From an uncultured Pseudomonadota bacterium (GTDB lineage: Bacteria > Pseudomonadota > Alphaproteobacteria > UBA3830), in the NCBI GenBank assembly GCA_902771535.1, contig CACXWU010000005.1, forward strand, positions 1-61,416: a DNA stretch of 61,416 bases, read 5' to 3'. The position numbers were made by a program, and so were the translations under genes. This document shows, in pieces, positions 27,209 through 35,747 of this stretch. How positions within the stretch are numbered: the first letter of the stretch is position 1; each line of letters begins with the position of its first letter. The notes under the pieces are model-generated. The model saw only the letters and a program-made list of their open reading frames with translations. It was not told the origin of the DNA and made no database searches.

Positions 27209-27976
27209 ATGAAAATAATTTCTGCAGATGATGTATCCGTGATCAAAAATGAAACAAAAAATACGGATGAAGATAGTTTAGTGATTTTCGATTGCGATAA
27301 CGTTTTGACGACGGTAAAGGTCGGGACATTTAAGGCTCAGAATCAGAATTTTTTGAAAAATTATTTGCACGAAAAATCTGTCTCCAAAGATAAGTTTTAC
27401 GATAAAATCAGGTTGGTTTTGATCAACGAAAATACCTATATTGTGAATCAATATATGGTGGATTTAGTTGCGAATTTATCGAAAAGAAATATTCGGCATA
27501 TGGTCGCGACATCTTATTCTGTGCGTCCTCTGAAAGATGTGCCTGATCCTATGCAATGGCGAATCGATAACCTTCACGAAATGGGATATTTTTTTGAAAA
27601 ATCCTGGCCAGATCAAAAAGAAGATATAGTGCTAAATGATTTCGGAACAGACCACAATCCAATTTTTCGAGATGGAATTTTGTTTTGTGATATTTTTTCA
27701 AAAAGTGATTGTATCCGAAGTTTTTTTGAACATATCGGCTGGACTCCGAAAAAAATAATTTTCATCGATGATGTTTTGAGAAATCTTTCCTGTGTGGGTG
27801 AATTTTGTGACGAAAATAAAATCGAATATACTGGAATAGAATATATCGAGTCGCAACGTATAAATTCTCACATTCCTTTTTCGTATAACCTCGGAAAATT
27901 TCAAATGGATCATTTGATAAATGAGTCAATTTGGTTGAAAGACGAAGAAGTACATAAAATATTGTCTGATTCTTGA
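27209..27976 (+). CDS. HAD-like protein of the DUF2608 type
   Basis: 255 residues. VIFDCDNVLTTV near residue 25 is a DxD HAD nucleophile motif, and KKIIFIDDVLRNL near residue 187 matches the acidic motif IV. The overall pattern resembles DUF2608 proteins seen in intracellular bacteria such as Legionella and Chlamydiae. No signal peptide is visible. It is 17 bases after tsaD, so probably cotranscribed. Its substrate is unknown. Confidence 0.72.
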   Translation: MKIISADDVSVIKNETKNTDEDSLVIFDCDNVLTTVKVGTFKAQNQNFLKNYLHEKSVSKDKFYDKIRLVLINENTYIVNQYMVDLVANLSKRNIRHMVATSYSVRPLKDVPDPMQWRIDNLHEMGYFFEKSWPDQKEDIVLNDFGTDHNPIFRDGILFCDIFSKSDCIRSFFEHIGWTPKKIIFIDDVLRNLSCVGEFCDENKIEYTGIEYIESQRINSHIPFSYNLGKFQMDHLINESIWLKDEEVHKILSDS

Positions 27977-27986
27977 AATTACACAG

Positions 27987-28016
27987 TTGAATATTAGGTT
28001 GTTTTACTTTTATAAT
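27987..28016 (+). promoter_or_regulatory. Sigma-70-type promoter upstream of the outer-membrane protein gene
   Basis: TTGAAT (27987-27992) and TATAAT (28011-28016) are separated by 18 bases. The -10 ends 27 bases before the ATG at 28044, which suits a short leader. dnaN and recF follow with short gaps and could be read from here. Confidence 0.65.
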
Positions 28017-28043
28017 ATGGATGCGTGTTATTTTGGGTGACCT

Positions 28044-28736
28044 ATGAAGAAATTTTTGGCAGGATTGCTTTTGCTGTCCAACGGTTGTGTTTTTGCAGAA
28101 AACTCAAACAACGATGATTTCATGGAGTTGGACGAGCCGTATCAATACATAACGGGAGCGTATTGGGGGATCAGTGTTGGTCCGACTTTTGTGAAGCACA
28201 AATTGACAGCTAAAAGTGAGACAATCGGAGCGCCTCAGAAAACTGATTTTTCAAAAACTCAGTTTGATCTGGGGATATTGGCAGGATTCGGAACTTCCTT
28301 CTATAAAGACTATTATGTCGGAATCGAGATGGAGGCGATGAATCGGTTTGGTAAAGGGACTCATTATCAGAACGATACGGATCCTTTCGGTTTGAAGTTC
28401 AATTCTCAATTCGGGTTGAATATGAATGTTCGCTTTGGGTATTTATTTCCAAAGCAGGGAAATATGGTATACGCAATGATAGGTTTTTCACGTACCCTCG
28501 GAAAAGTTGTGTATAAGGATGCCGGCGGCAGAGAGAAGGAAAGGAGTTTCGGATCTTATTTCCCGACGGTTGGAATTGGTTTTGAACATAAGATAAATTA
28601 CGATTGGAATGTTCGTTTTGATGTCAAGTATTCTATTACTTCAAAAGATTCCAATAATCGTGTGCGTAAGCCATGGGTTTATGAAGTTAAGCCTCAAAGT
28701 ATGGGAGTCAGGCTTTCTGTAACAAGAAATATATAG
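28044..28736 (+). CDS. Predicted outer-membrane beta-barrel protein
   Basis: 230 residues. The signal peptide MKKFLAGLLLLSNGCVFA ends before ENSNN. The mature part alternates in barrel strands (YWGISVGPTFVKHKL; FGLNMNVRFGYLF; VGIGFEHKINYDWNVRFDV) and ends with MGVRLSVTRNI. It resembles small opacity-type surface proteins. It shares layout with the barrel at 11264 and with the pseudogene at 42641. It lies 11 bases ahead of dnaN, an odd neighbour for a replication gene. Confidence 0.75.
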   Translation: MKKFLAGLLLLSNGCVFAENSNNDDFMELDEPYQYITGAYWGISVGPTFVKHKLTAKSETIGAPQKTDFSKTQFDLGILAGFGTSFYKDYYVGIEMEAMNRFGKGTHYQNDTDPFGLKFNSQFGLNMNVRFGYLFPKQGNMVYAMIGFSRTLGKVVYKDAGGREKERSFGSYFPTVGIGFEHKINYDWNVRFDVKYSITSKDSNNRVRKPWVYEVKPQSMGVRLSVTRNI

Positions 28737-28747
28737 TGGAGTGAAAG

Positions 28748-29851
28748 ATGAGAGCGAAAGTAGAGAAAAAAGATATTTTGCCTGCAATAATGAGAACCGT
28801 AAGTATAGCGGATAAAAAGTCTGTTGTTCCTATTTTGTCTCATGTTTTGTTGGATTTCAACGCTAGCGGATTGACAATAAAGGCGACGGATCTGGATCAT
28901 TCGATAGTTGAGAAGGTTCCTGCTCAGGCCGATACTTACGGTGTTGTTGCGGTTCCGGCCGGGACGTTGTGTGATATTTTGAGAAAAATTCCGGATAAAG
29001 TTGCAGCTGAGTTTTCTCTTATCGATAAGGGGGAAAAGTTACAGGTAACTGCGGGAAGATCTAAATTTGAGTTATCTACGTTGAGCGCGGAAGATTTTCC
29101 TCAGATTTCCGCTCTTGAAAACAGTTGCAGTTTTAAATTAAAGGCTGCGGATTTTAATAAGCTTATTACTCGCACGAAGTTTTCGATTTCTCCGGAGGAA
29201 AACAGGCATAATCTGAACGGGATTTTTCTGCACAAAGAAGACGACATGCTCAAGGCGGCATCGACTGATGGGCACAGACTTTCTGTTTCTGCGATTCCTT
29301 TAGAAGCAAAGGAAAGTATTCAGGGCGTTATCATTTCGCGAAAGACCGTTTTGGAAATAAAAAAACTTTTGGACGTTACGGAGGGGGAGATTGTAATTAC
29401 CATTACCTCGAATCAGGTCCAGTTTGAATTGGAAAATGTTTTGTTTATCGCCAAGCTTGTTGACGGAAACTTCCCGGACTACAAAAGAGTGATTCCTTCG
29501 ATGGATGTCAGTTTCTTTACGGTGAAAAGATCGGATTTCATAGAGGTCGTGGATCGAGTTGCGGTTATTTCCGATGACAAGGGAAGGGCAATAAAGTTAG
29601 AGGCCAATAAGAACAGTCTGTCCTGTTATGTCGCAAACAGCCGAATCGGAAGCGGAAAAGATGAAGTCGATATTACCTACGATGGAGATGATTGGGTTGC
29701 GGGATTTAACTCTAGTTACCTGTTGGATGTAGCCCAGACTCTTCAGGGAGAGCAGTTGAAGGTTTACATAAAAGAGTCATTGGCGCCGATTTTGATTGTT
29801 GATGAATCTGAGCCGGAGTCGTTGTATGTCGTCATGCCAATGAGAATCTAA
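28748..29851 (+). CDS. dnaN: DNA polymerase III sliding clamp (beta subunit)
   Basis: 367 residues, three repeated clamp domains. Family marks are ATDLDHSIVEKVPA in domain 1, FSISPEENRHNLNGIFLH in domain 2 and the C-terminal VVMPMRI, which lines the protein-binding pocket. It encircles DNA and tethers polymerase III. recF follows nine bases later. Confidence 0.97.
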   Translation: MRAKVEKKDILPAIMRTVSIADKKSVVPILSHVLLDFNASGLTIKATDLDHSIVEKVPAQADTYGVVAVPAGTLCDILRKIPDKVAAEFSLIDKGEKLQVTAGRSKFELSTLSAEDFPQISALENSCSFKLKAADFNKLITRTKFSISPEENRHNLNGIFLHKEDDMLKAASTDGHRLSVSAIPLEAKESIQGVIISRKTVLEIKKLLDVTEGEIVITITSNQVQFELENVLFIAKLVDGNFPDYKRVIPSMDVSFFTVKRSDFIEVVDRVAVISDDKGRAIKLEANKNSLSCYVANSRIGSGKDEVDITYDGDDWVAGFNSSYLLDVAQTLQGEQLKVYIKESLAPILIVDESEPESLYVVMPMRI

Positions 29852-29860
29852 AGGTAGATT

Positions 29861-30973
29861 TTGCAGCCTGCGATTCTGAAATTAGGATGCCGGAATTTTA
29901 GATCTTATCAAGCCTTGTCTTTGGATTTCTCGTCGAGGTTTGTTGTTTTTTACGGAAAAAATGGAGCAGGGAAGACCAACGTACTGGAAGCAATTTCGCT
30001 GTTTTCTTCCGATCGTGGTTTGAGAAAAGCGTCGGTGTCGGATTTTGCAAATTTTAATACAAAATCCGAGAGTTGGAATTTGGAATTGGTCTCCGAAAAC
30101 GGTGGGTATAAGACTTTTTTGGAAACAGGTCTTTGGAATGGTCGAAGATTCGGAAAAATTGATGGAGCTGCGTCAGCATCATTGTCCGCCCTGGAGGAAT
30201 TTATTTGGTTGCTTTGGATTACGCCGAGCATGGACACAATTTTTGTCGGATCGAAAGCTGATCGGCGTAATTTTTTCGACCATCTGGTTAGCGGATGCGA
30301 TAAAAAATATAAAAATCGGCTGAAAAAAATTCAAAATCTGCAGCGGGAAAGGCTGAGCGTTCTTATGTACAGAAGGGACGAGGCTTGGCTGAATATTCTG
30401 GAGAATAAAATAGCGGAAGAAAGCGTATTTGTTGCAAAAACGCGTTTTGAATTCTTAAATCGGTTGAAAGAAATTTTTGAAAATTGCGGTTCGAATTTTC
30501 TAAGGCCTCGAGTAAGTATTAATGGAAAAATTGAAAGTCTTGCGGCAATCCGCAGCGACGAAGATGCCGTTCTTGAAATATCCGATTTTCTGAAAAATTC
30601 CAGAAATGAAGATTGCGAAAAACAATCGACCGGTATTTCGGTTCACAGAAGTTTATGGTTGGCTCATCATCAAAAAAGTCAGTTGGAAGCCGAAAATTGT
30701 TCCACTGGGGAACAAAAGGCCTTTTTGATTTCATTGGTTTTGGCGGTAGCAAGAATTTATCAGCAATCGAAGAGAGGAGTTCCTGTTTTGCTGCTGGATG
30801 ATCTGATGATGCATCTTGATAAAGTTCGCCGAAAAACTTTAATTGATGAATTGTCGGAGCTGAATATTCAAACTTTTTTTACGGGTACGGAACTGTATTT
30901 GTTTGAAGATCTCAAAAATACAGCGCAAATTTTTCATGTGGAAAATTCGATTTGCAATGAAGTTCGCGAGTGA
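29861..30973 (+). CDS. recF: DNA replication and repair protein RecF
   Basis: 370 residues from a TTG start. SMC-like ATPase with Walker A GKNGAGKTN (about 30-38), LKLGCRNFRSY at the N-terminus, an ABC signature in STGEQKAFL and Walker B LLLDDLMMHLD. It loads RecA at gaps. The order dnaN-recF is the conserved origin-region pair; dnaA and gyrB do not flank it here. Confidence 0.95.
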   Translation: MQPAILKLGCRNFRSYQALSLDFSSRFVVFYGKNGAGKTNVLEAISLFSSDRGLRKASVSDFANFNTKSESWNLELVSENGGYKTFLETGLWNGRRFGKIDGAASASLSALEEFIWLLWITPSMDTIFVGSKADRRNFFDHLVSGCDKKYKNRLKKIQNLQRERLSVLMYRRDEAWLNILENKIAEESVFVAKTRFEFLNRLKEIFENCGSNFLRPRVSINGKIESLAAIRSDEDAVLEISDFLKNSRNEDCEKQSTGISVHRSLWLAHHQKSQLEAENCSTGEQKAFLISLVLAVARIYQQSKRGVPVLLLDDLMMHLDKVRRKTLIDELSELNIQTFFTGTELYLFEDLKNTAQIFHVENSICNEVRE

Positions 30974-31217
30974 AAAATAATGGTTTTGTTGAAAAGCTGA
31001 TAGCGTCACATCACAGTCGTACGGAGTGGATAGCGATGCTCGACTTGGACCCGATGTGCTACATCTTGCACCACATCGACGATTTTTTACAAAATTAGGA
31101 AAATCGTTGTAATGGATTTGGATTAAAAAAAGTTTTCCAGATACGATGATGGCGGTTTGTGAGCCCCCCCTTGGGTTGTGAAAAATTCTCAGAGAATTTT
31201 TCACAGGAGGGTTTCCT
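30974..31217. other. Gap after recF with a terminator-like hairpin and a long palindrome
   Basis: CGATGTG at 31052 pairs with CACATCG at 31072, and a T run lies at 31082-31087, so this may terminate dnaN-recF. A C7 tract lies at 31165-31171. A near-perfect palindrome at 31178-31204 (GTGAAAAATTCTC, A, GAGAATTTTTCAC) lies just beyond the ankyrin gene stop and may end that minus-strand transcript. No gene is visible. Confidence 0.5.
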
Positions 31218-31817
31218 TTATTTTTTACTTGAATGTTTAGTTTTTTTAGTTAACTCCTTCAACATTCTCTCTGCAGTATAATGATTTATGTCGTATCTTT
31301 TCATTTTCTCCAAAGTAGTTTCTTTATATGCTCCTGATGTCAGGTTAGGATCAGCGCCATATTCCAACAACAGTTGCATCATTTCTAAGTTTACTTTATC
31401 AAGTGGCTCAGCTTCTGGATCAATAGTAAGACTCAGGGGTATGTTTTCATTTGCTTTTAAGTTTACGTCGGCACCTTTTTCAATTAGCATTTTAGCGATT
31501 TTTAGGTTCTTTTTTCTTACTGCCAAAAATAATGCCGTTTCGTCGCCGTATTTTGAATTTTTATAATGAGTATCGATATCGAAATTCGAATTTGCAATAA
31601 TATTGGAAACCTCTTGATCGTTTCCTTCATATACAGCATCTAGTAATTTGAAATATTCTTCTTTAGTCATCTTCGTCTTTTGAGATATATTTTTCAAAAT
31701 GTCTAATAGTTGTTCTTTATACCGTTCCGTTGAATCGTTCATCTCCTTTATGGCCGTCTTTACTTCGTCTAGTGAGGGACTGCTCTCTGCCATCACGTTT
31801 TCCGACACACATACCAA
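31218..31817 (-). CDS. Ankyrin-repeat protein with a disturbed 5' end
   Basis: The open frame from the first usable start (TTG at 31815-31817) gives 199 residues. Ankyrin repeats span about residues 60-165: DETALFLAVRKKNLKIAKMLIEKGADVN is followed by a second ending LLLEYGADPNLTSG. Upstream of the TTG the same frame stays open to about 31889 and encodes a signal-peptide-like stretch (KWKFFCAAFALVCVSENVMA) but has no ATG, GTG or TTG. A well-placed ATG with GGAGA (31897) lies in another frame and stops after seven codons. One indel would join them. Either a frameshift broke the start, or initiation is unusual. Ankyrin proteins often bind host proteins. Confidence 0.7.
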   Translation of the reverse strand: MVCVSENVMAESSPSLDEVKTAIKEMNDSTERYKEQLLDILKNISQKTKMTKEEYFKLLDAVYEGNDQEVSNIIANSNFDIDTHYKNSKYGDETALFLAVRKKNLKIAKMLIEKGADVNLKANENIPLSLTIDPEAEPLDKVNLEMMQLLLEYGADPNLTSGAYKETTLEKMKRYDINHYTAERMLKELTKKTKHSSKK

Positions 31818-31873
31818 GGCGAAAGCCGCGCAGAAAAATTTCCATTTTCCATTGATTAAGAGTAGTTGATTAA

Positions 31874-31897
31874 TTAGCGTTTTGTTGTTTTATCCAT
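31874..31897 (-). other. Seven-codon leader frame with strong ribosome-binding site
   Basis: ATG at 31895-31897 with TCTCC (complement GGAGA) at 31903-31907 encodes MDKTTKR and stops. It sits in the exact place where the start of the ankyrin protein's signal peptide would be expected, one frame away. A-rich runs between the two frames are prone to indels or slippage. Confidence 0.45.
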
Positions 31898-32314
31898 TTT
31901 TTTCTCCATTTATTAAACATTACAATTTATTCTACAAGGAATAAGTTAATTATTCGTAAATTTTTTAATATTTTATAAAATCGGAACAAAAAAGAGTTTT
32001 ACTTTTGTGATATTTTATTTTGTCTCTGAAACAGCGCGTCTAGTTCTATTTTTCGTCTATATTCCATGATGCCTTCTTAACCAAAAACGATAATAAAGTA
32101 AAACTTTTGAAAATTTTACAAATCAGATATTGACAAAGGAAAAGTTTGGAATTATATAATAGCTCGGATAGTTGATACTGTTATTAGGTTGATTCTATGT
32201 TTCTTTCTCCTTATCGTTATTGAATGGCTTTTTAGCGGTATTACTATCTCTTCTAAATATTTCATTTCTGAAAATAAGTTGATATGATCGGTTCGTAAAA
32301 CGAGAGGATTATTA
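31898..32314. other. Divergent intergenic region between the ankyrin gene and trxB
   Basis: About 417 AT-rich bases. On the minus strand a 22-codon frame (31999-32067) begins MEYRRKIEL and has AAGAAGG at correct spacing, but coding status is doubtful. On the plus strand a promoter-like pair lies at 32130-32160. Nothing else is evident. Confidence 0.4.
32130..32160 (+). promoter_or_regulatory. Possible promoter upstream of trxB
   Basis: TTGACA at 32130-32135 is followed by TATATA (17-base spacing) and TATAAT (19-base spacing, ending at 32160). The leader to the trxB ATG would be about 145 bases, longer than usual here. Confidence 0.5.
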
Positions 32315-33226
32315 ATGATCGATGTTTTGGTTATAGGAAGCGGACCGGCAGGATATACGGCGGCAATTTATGCGGTGAGAGCGGGATATAAAGTAAAGCT
32401 GATTACGGGAAATCAGGATGGAGGGCAGTTGACGATTACATCTTTCATCGAAAATTATCCCGGGTTTTCCGAAAAAATCACCGGACCCCAGCTCATGATG
32501 CAAATGAGACAGCAGGCTGAAAATTTGGGGGTTGATGTAGAATACGATGTAATTGAGTCGGTTGATTTTTCAAACAGACCGTTTGTTTGCAAAGGAGAAT
32601 CTGGCAATACATACGAAAGTCGATCGGTTATTATTGCAACCGGAGCTAATGCCAAATGGCTCGGGTTGGAGAGCGAGGACAAATACAAAAATAGAGGGGT
32701 TTCCGCATGCGCGACTTGCGACGGATTCTTCTTCAAAAATAGAACAGTTGCAGTTGTCGGTGGGGGTAATGCGGCAGTTGAGGAAGCTATTTACCTAACA
32801 AATTTTGCAAATAAAGTTTTCTTGATACATCGCAGAGATGCACTGAGGGCCGAAAAAATTATGCAGACCAGACTGTTTGAGAATCCGAAAATTGAGGTCG
32901 TTTGGAATAGCCAGGTTGCTGAAGTTTTGGGAGATGAAAAGAGAGTCACTGGCGTATTACTGGAGAGTAACGGCGAGCTTCGAAAAATTGATCTGGATGG
33001 AATCTTTGTCGCGATAGGACATTCTCCGGCGACCAAAATTTTCGAAGGGAAGTTAAACTTAGATGAGAATGGCTATATAGTTGTCGACGGAACCAAAACT
33101 TCGGTAAAAGGAGTGTTTGCTGCAGGAGATGTTTGCGATCCGATTTATCGTCAGGCGATAGTTTCGGCAGGGCAGGGATGCAAGGCGGCAATTGATGCCG
33201 ATAAATTTTTGTCTATAGAAAATTAA
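32315..33226 (+). CDS. trxB: Thioredoxin reductase
   Basis: 303 residues. FAD-binding [13 protein letters not shown] near the N-terminus, the redox-active CATC pair ([10 protein letters not shown], about residues 131-137), the NADPH site [10 protein letters not shown] and the C-terminal FAD motif FAAGDV identify TrxB. It keeps thioredoxin reduced with NADPH. It lies just ahead of the transhydrogenase genes that can supply NADPH. Confidence 0.96.
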   Translation: MIDVLVIGSGPAGYTAAIYAVRAGYKVKLITGNQDGGQLTITSFIENYPGFSEKITGPQLMMQMRQQAENLGVDVEYDVIESVDFSNRPFVCKGESGNTYESRSVIIATGANAKWLGLESEDKYKNRGVSACATCDGFFFKNRTVAVVGGGNAAVEEAIYLTNFANKVFLIHRRDALRAEKIMQTRLFENPKIEVVWNSQVAEVLGDEKRVTGVLLESNGELRKIDLDGIFVAIGHSPATKIFEGKLNLDENGYIVVDGTKTSVKGVFAAGDVCDPIYRQAIVSAGQGCKAAIDADKFLSIEN

Positions 33227-33278
33227 GTTTTTTTGGTATACTCGCAACGATTTTTATGAAGCAAGGGATATTTGCAGA

Positions 33279-33587
33279 ATGGAATTTATCCAAAATTTAT
33301 TTCAGATTCCGGCGGAGAGTTTGCACAGTGTGACGGTGTTCATTTTGGCATGCTTTGTCGGATATTATGTGGTTTGGAAAGTGACTCCGGCTTTGCATGC
33401 TCCGCTGATGTCTGTCACTAATGCTATTTCGAGTGTAATTATTATTGGTGCAATATTTGCGGCATCCGGTAGCATTTCTTCGAGTTCGAAAATCTTTGGA
33501 TTTTTTGCCGTGCTGTTGGCGTCGATCAATATTTTCGGCGGATTTATGGTTACTCACAGAATGTTAAAAATGTTTCAAAAAAAGTAA
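33279..33587 (+). CDS. pntAb: Proton-translocating transhydrogenase, PntA membrane part
   Basis: 102 residues, about three membrane helices. This is the small membrane subunit found in three-gene transhydrogenases (pntAa-pntAb-pntB): [29 protein letters not shown] is diagnostic. It pairs with PntB to let protons drive NADH-to-NADP hydride transfer. The NAD-binding subunit pntAa, normally directly upstream, is missing here; trxB occupies its place. Confidence 0.94.
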   Translation: MEFIQNLFQIPAESLHSVTVFILACFVGYYVVWKVTPALHAPLMSVTNAISSVIIIGAIFAASGSISSSSKIFGFFAVLLASINIFGGFMVTHRMLKMFQKK

Positions 33588-33602
33588 AAGGTAGTTACGT
33601 AG

Positions 33603-34961
33603 ATGGTGAATCTTCTCTATTTAATAGCAGCGATATGCTTTATTTTGGCGCTAAAAGGGTTGTCGTCGGCGAGTAGTTCGCGAGGCGGAAATTTATTCGG
33701 TATTTTCGGGATGGTTTTGGCCTGTTGCGCGGCCTTTGTGTCGACATCGAATATCGGGTTGGTTCTGTTAGCGATAGCCATTGGAGGAAGCATCGGACTT
33801 TTTATTGCTAAAAAAGTTTCCATGACTCAGTTGCCGGAAATGGTTGCGGGTTTCCACAGTTTGGTGGGATTGGCAGCGCTTTTGATCGATTTTGCGGCCT
33901 GTTTTTCTCCGCGATTATTTGGTATATGCGATAATTTCGGGCATATTTTTGTATCGAGTTTGTTCGAGATAGGATTGGGCGGTGCGATAGGTGCGATAAC
34001 TTTTACCGGTTCGGTGATAGCCTTTATGAAATTGAGAGGAATTTACAAGAGCAGGGCAATTCCGTTGGCTTTTAATTTTATGTTGTTAGCATTAATTCTT
34101 TTATCTATTTTGGTTTTTGTCCTTACCGAGAATAGCTCATATTTCATCATTGCGTCTGTTTTGTCCTTGATTTTCGGAATTACTTTTATCGTTCCTATCG
34201 GAGGAGCTGATATGCCGGTGGTTGTGTCGATGTTGAACTCCTATTCCGGATGGGCGGCATCGGGAATCGGATTTACTTTGCACAACGATTTGTTGATCAT
34301 AACTGGTGCGTTGGTCGGAGCGAGCGGAGCGATTCTTAGCTACATTATGTGTAAAGGAATGAATAGGTCTCTGTTTGAAGTTTTGTTTTCTACGGGGGTA
34401 AACATTGCGACAGCAGGCAAAAACAAGGGACAGAATCGTTCTTACAAGAGGGGAGCTCCTGAAGATGCCGCTTTTCTTTTGAAGAATGCCAGTTCTGTTA
34501 TTATCGTTCCGGGATACGGTATGGCGACTTCTCAGGCGCAGCATTCACTAAAAGAGATGGCGGACATCCTGAAAAAAGAAGGAGTTAGCGTAAAATACGC
34601 CATTCATCCTGTCGCGGGGCGGATGCCGGGCCACATGAATGTTCTGTTGGCAGAAGCAAATGTTCCGTATGAGGATGTTTTTGAATTGGATGAAATTAAT
34701 AATGACTTTGCGTCTTGCGATGTGGCGCTGGTTGTTGGCGCGAATGACGTGACAAATCCGGCCGCGAAAAATGATCCGACCAGCAGTATTTACGGGATGC
34801 CTATTCTTGAAGTGAGCAAGGCGAAGACGGTTTTGTTTTTGAAACGTTCCATGAGTGCAGGATATGCGGGGGTCGATAACGAGCTGTTTTACGCGCCGAA
34901 TACCATGTTGTTGTTGGGGGACGCGAAAAAAACCACAGAAGCAATCATAAAGGTTCTGTAG
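33603..34961 (+). CDS. pntB: Proton-translocating transhydrogenase subunit beta
   Basis: 452 residues: eight or nine membrane helices, then an NADP-binding domain from about residue 290. Family text includes IPIGGADMPVVVSMLNSYSGW, IIVPGYGMATSQAQH, HPVAGRMPGHMNVLLAEA and ALVVGANDVTNPAAK. It starts 15 bases after pntAb. It produces NADPH at the expense of the proton gradient. Confidence 0.97.
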   Translation: MVNLLYLIAAICFILALKGLSSASSSRGGNLFGIFGMVLACCAAFVSTSNIGLVLLAIAIGGSIGLFIAKKVSMTQLPEMVAGFHSLVGLAALLIDFAACFSPRLFGICDNFGHIFVSSLFEIGLGGAIGAITFTGSVIAFMKLRGIYKSRAIPLAFNFMLLALILLSILVFVLTENSSYFIIASVLSLIFGITFIVPIGGADMPVVVSMLNSYSGWAASGIGFTLHNDLLIITGALVGASGAILSYIMCKGMNRSLFEVLFSTGVNIATAGKNKGQNRSYKRGAPEDAAFLLKNASSVIIVPGYGMATSQAQHSLKEMADILKKEGVSVKYAIHPVAGRMPGHMNVLLAEANVPYEDVFELDEINNDFASCDVALVVGANDVTNPAAKNDPTSSIYGMPILEVSKAKTVLFLKRSMSAGYAGVDNELFYAPNTMLLLGDAKKTTEAIIKVL

Positions 34962-34967
34962 TTTTTG

Positions 34968-35003
34968 AAAAAAAGATTAGATTTGTAAATTCTATCCTTT
35001 TTC
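34968..35003. terminator. Possible bidirectional terminator
   Basis: An imperfect inverted repeat between an A-run (34968 on) and CTTTTT lies between the convergent pntB and Hcp-like genes. The stem has mismatches, so the call is tentative. Confidence 0.4.
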
Positions 35004-35009
35004 GTGTTT

Positions 35010-35564
35010 CTATTTCGAATTCTTAACTTCCAATGTAGTGAAGTCGAACTGCATTCCGTTTTGCCCGAGCTTCCGTCCGTTTTGGTCGATTGCTATTTGC
35101 AGATCTTCCAATGTTACAAAACAAAAGGAAAACAGTATCTTATCGGCTTCCTGGTCATAAGTTTTTATTAGGCAGGTGGAATAATTCAATTCCTGTATTT
35201 TAATTTTCTTAGACTGTACATCGGTAAGTCGATATATGCTTATTTGTTCCAAACTTTTTCCGGTATACATGTATTCTTGCAATACAGGACCCCATGGCCC
35301 GTAATCCATACGAATAATGGGATCTTTTCCGGTAATTGTGGCGTCTCCGTTTATTACTCCCGACGAATCAAAGACAGCAGTACGCGAGCCACCGGTTTTT
35401 ACCCAATCGCACGGTGCGCAATCTTCAAATCCTTCCATAGTGCTACTGAATATATCTGTGCACTTAACTACATACTTTGGAGATTTTCCTCCATCGGCTT
35501 TTTCTTTATCACGCTGATTATCGTCCTCTTGCTCAGCCTTTTGGTTAAAGTTCAGTATTGCCAT
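35010..35564 (-). CDS. Hcp-like type VI tube protein, paralogue B
   Basis: 184 residues, with AGGAG seven bases before the ATG. A charged, disordered N-terminus (about 28 residues) leads into a beta-rich domain: YVVKCTDIFSST, then GKDPIIRMDYG, LQEYMYTGKSLEQISIYRL, STCLIKTYDQ and ILFSFCFVTLEDLQ. The order of features fits the Hcp fold, in which QEY and TxY elements lie on the barrel. It is clearly related to the gene at 35748 and lies downstream of the sheath fusion. It could be a structural tube subunit or a cargo-carrying variant. Confidence 0.6.
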   Translation of the reverse strand: MAILNFNQKAEQEDDNQRDKEKADGGKSPKYVVKCTDIFSSTMEGFEDCAPCDWVKTGGSRTAVFDSSGVINGDATITGKDPIIRMDYGPWGPVLQEYMYTGKSLEQISIYRLTDVQSKKIKIQELNYSTCLIKTYDQEADKILFSFCFVTLEDLQIAIDQNGRKLGQNGMQFDFTTLEVKNSK

Positions 35565-35747
35565 ATCTCACTCCTACGTTTTATTACCAAAACAAAACTA
35601 CAAGATACACAAAAACCACTACTATTCTGATGATATCAATAAGTTATAAAAAAACAGTTAAAATCAGAGAATTATTTTCAGAAATATGCAGAAAATTTAA
35701 AAACTAATGATTTCAGGGCCTATTATGTCGCTAGATGTTTTGTGTTT

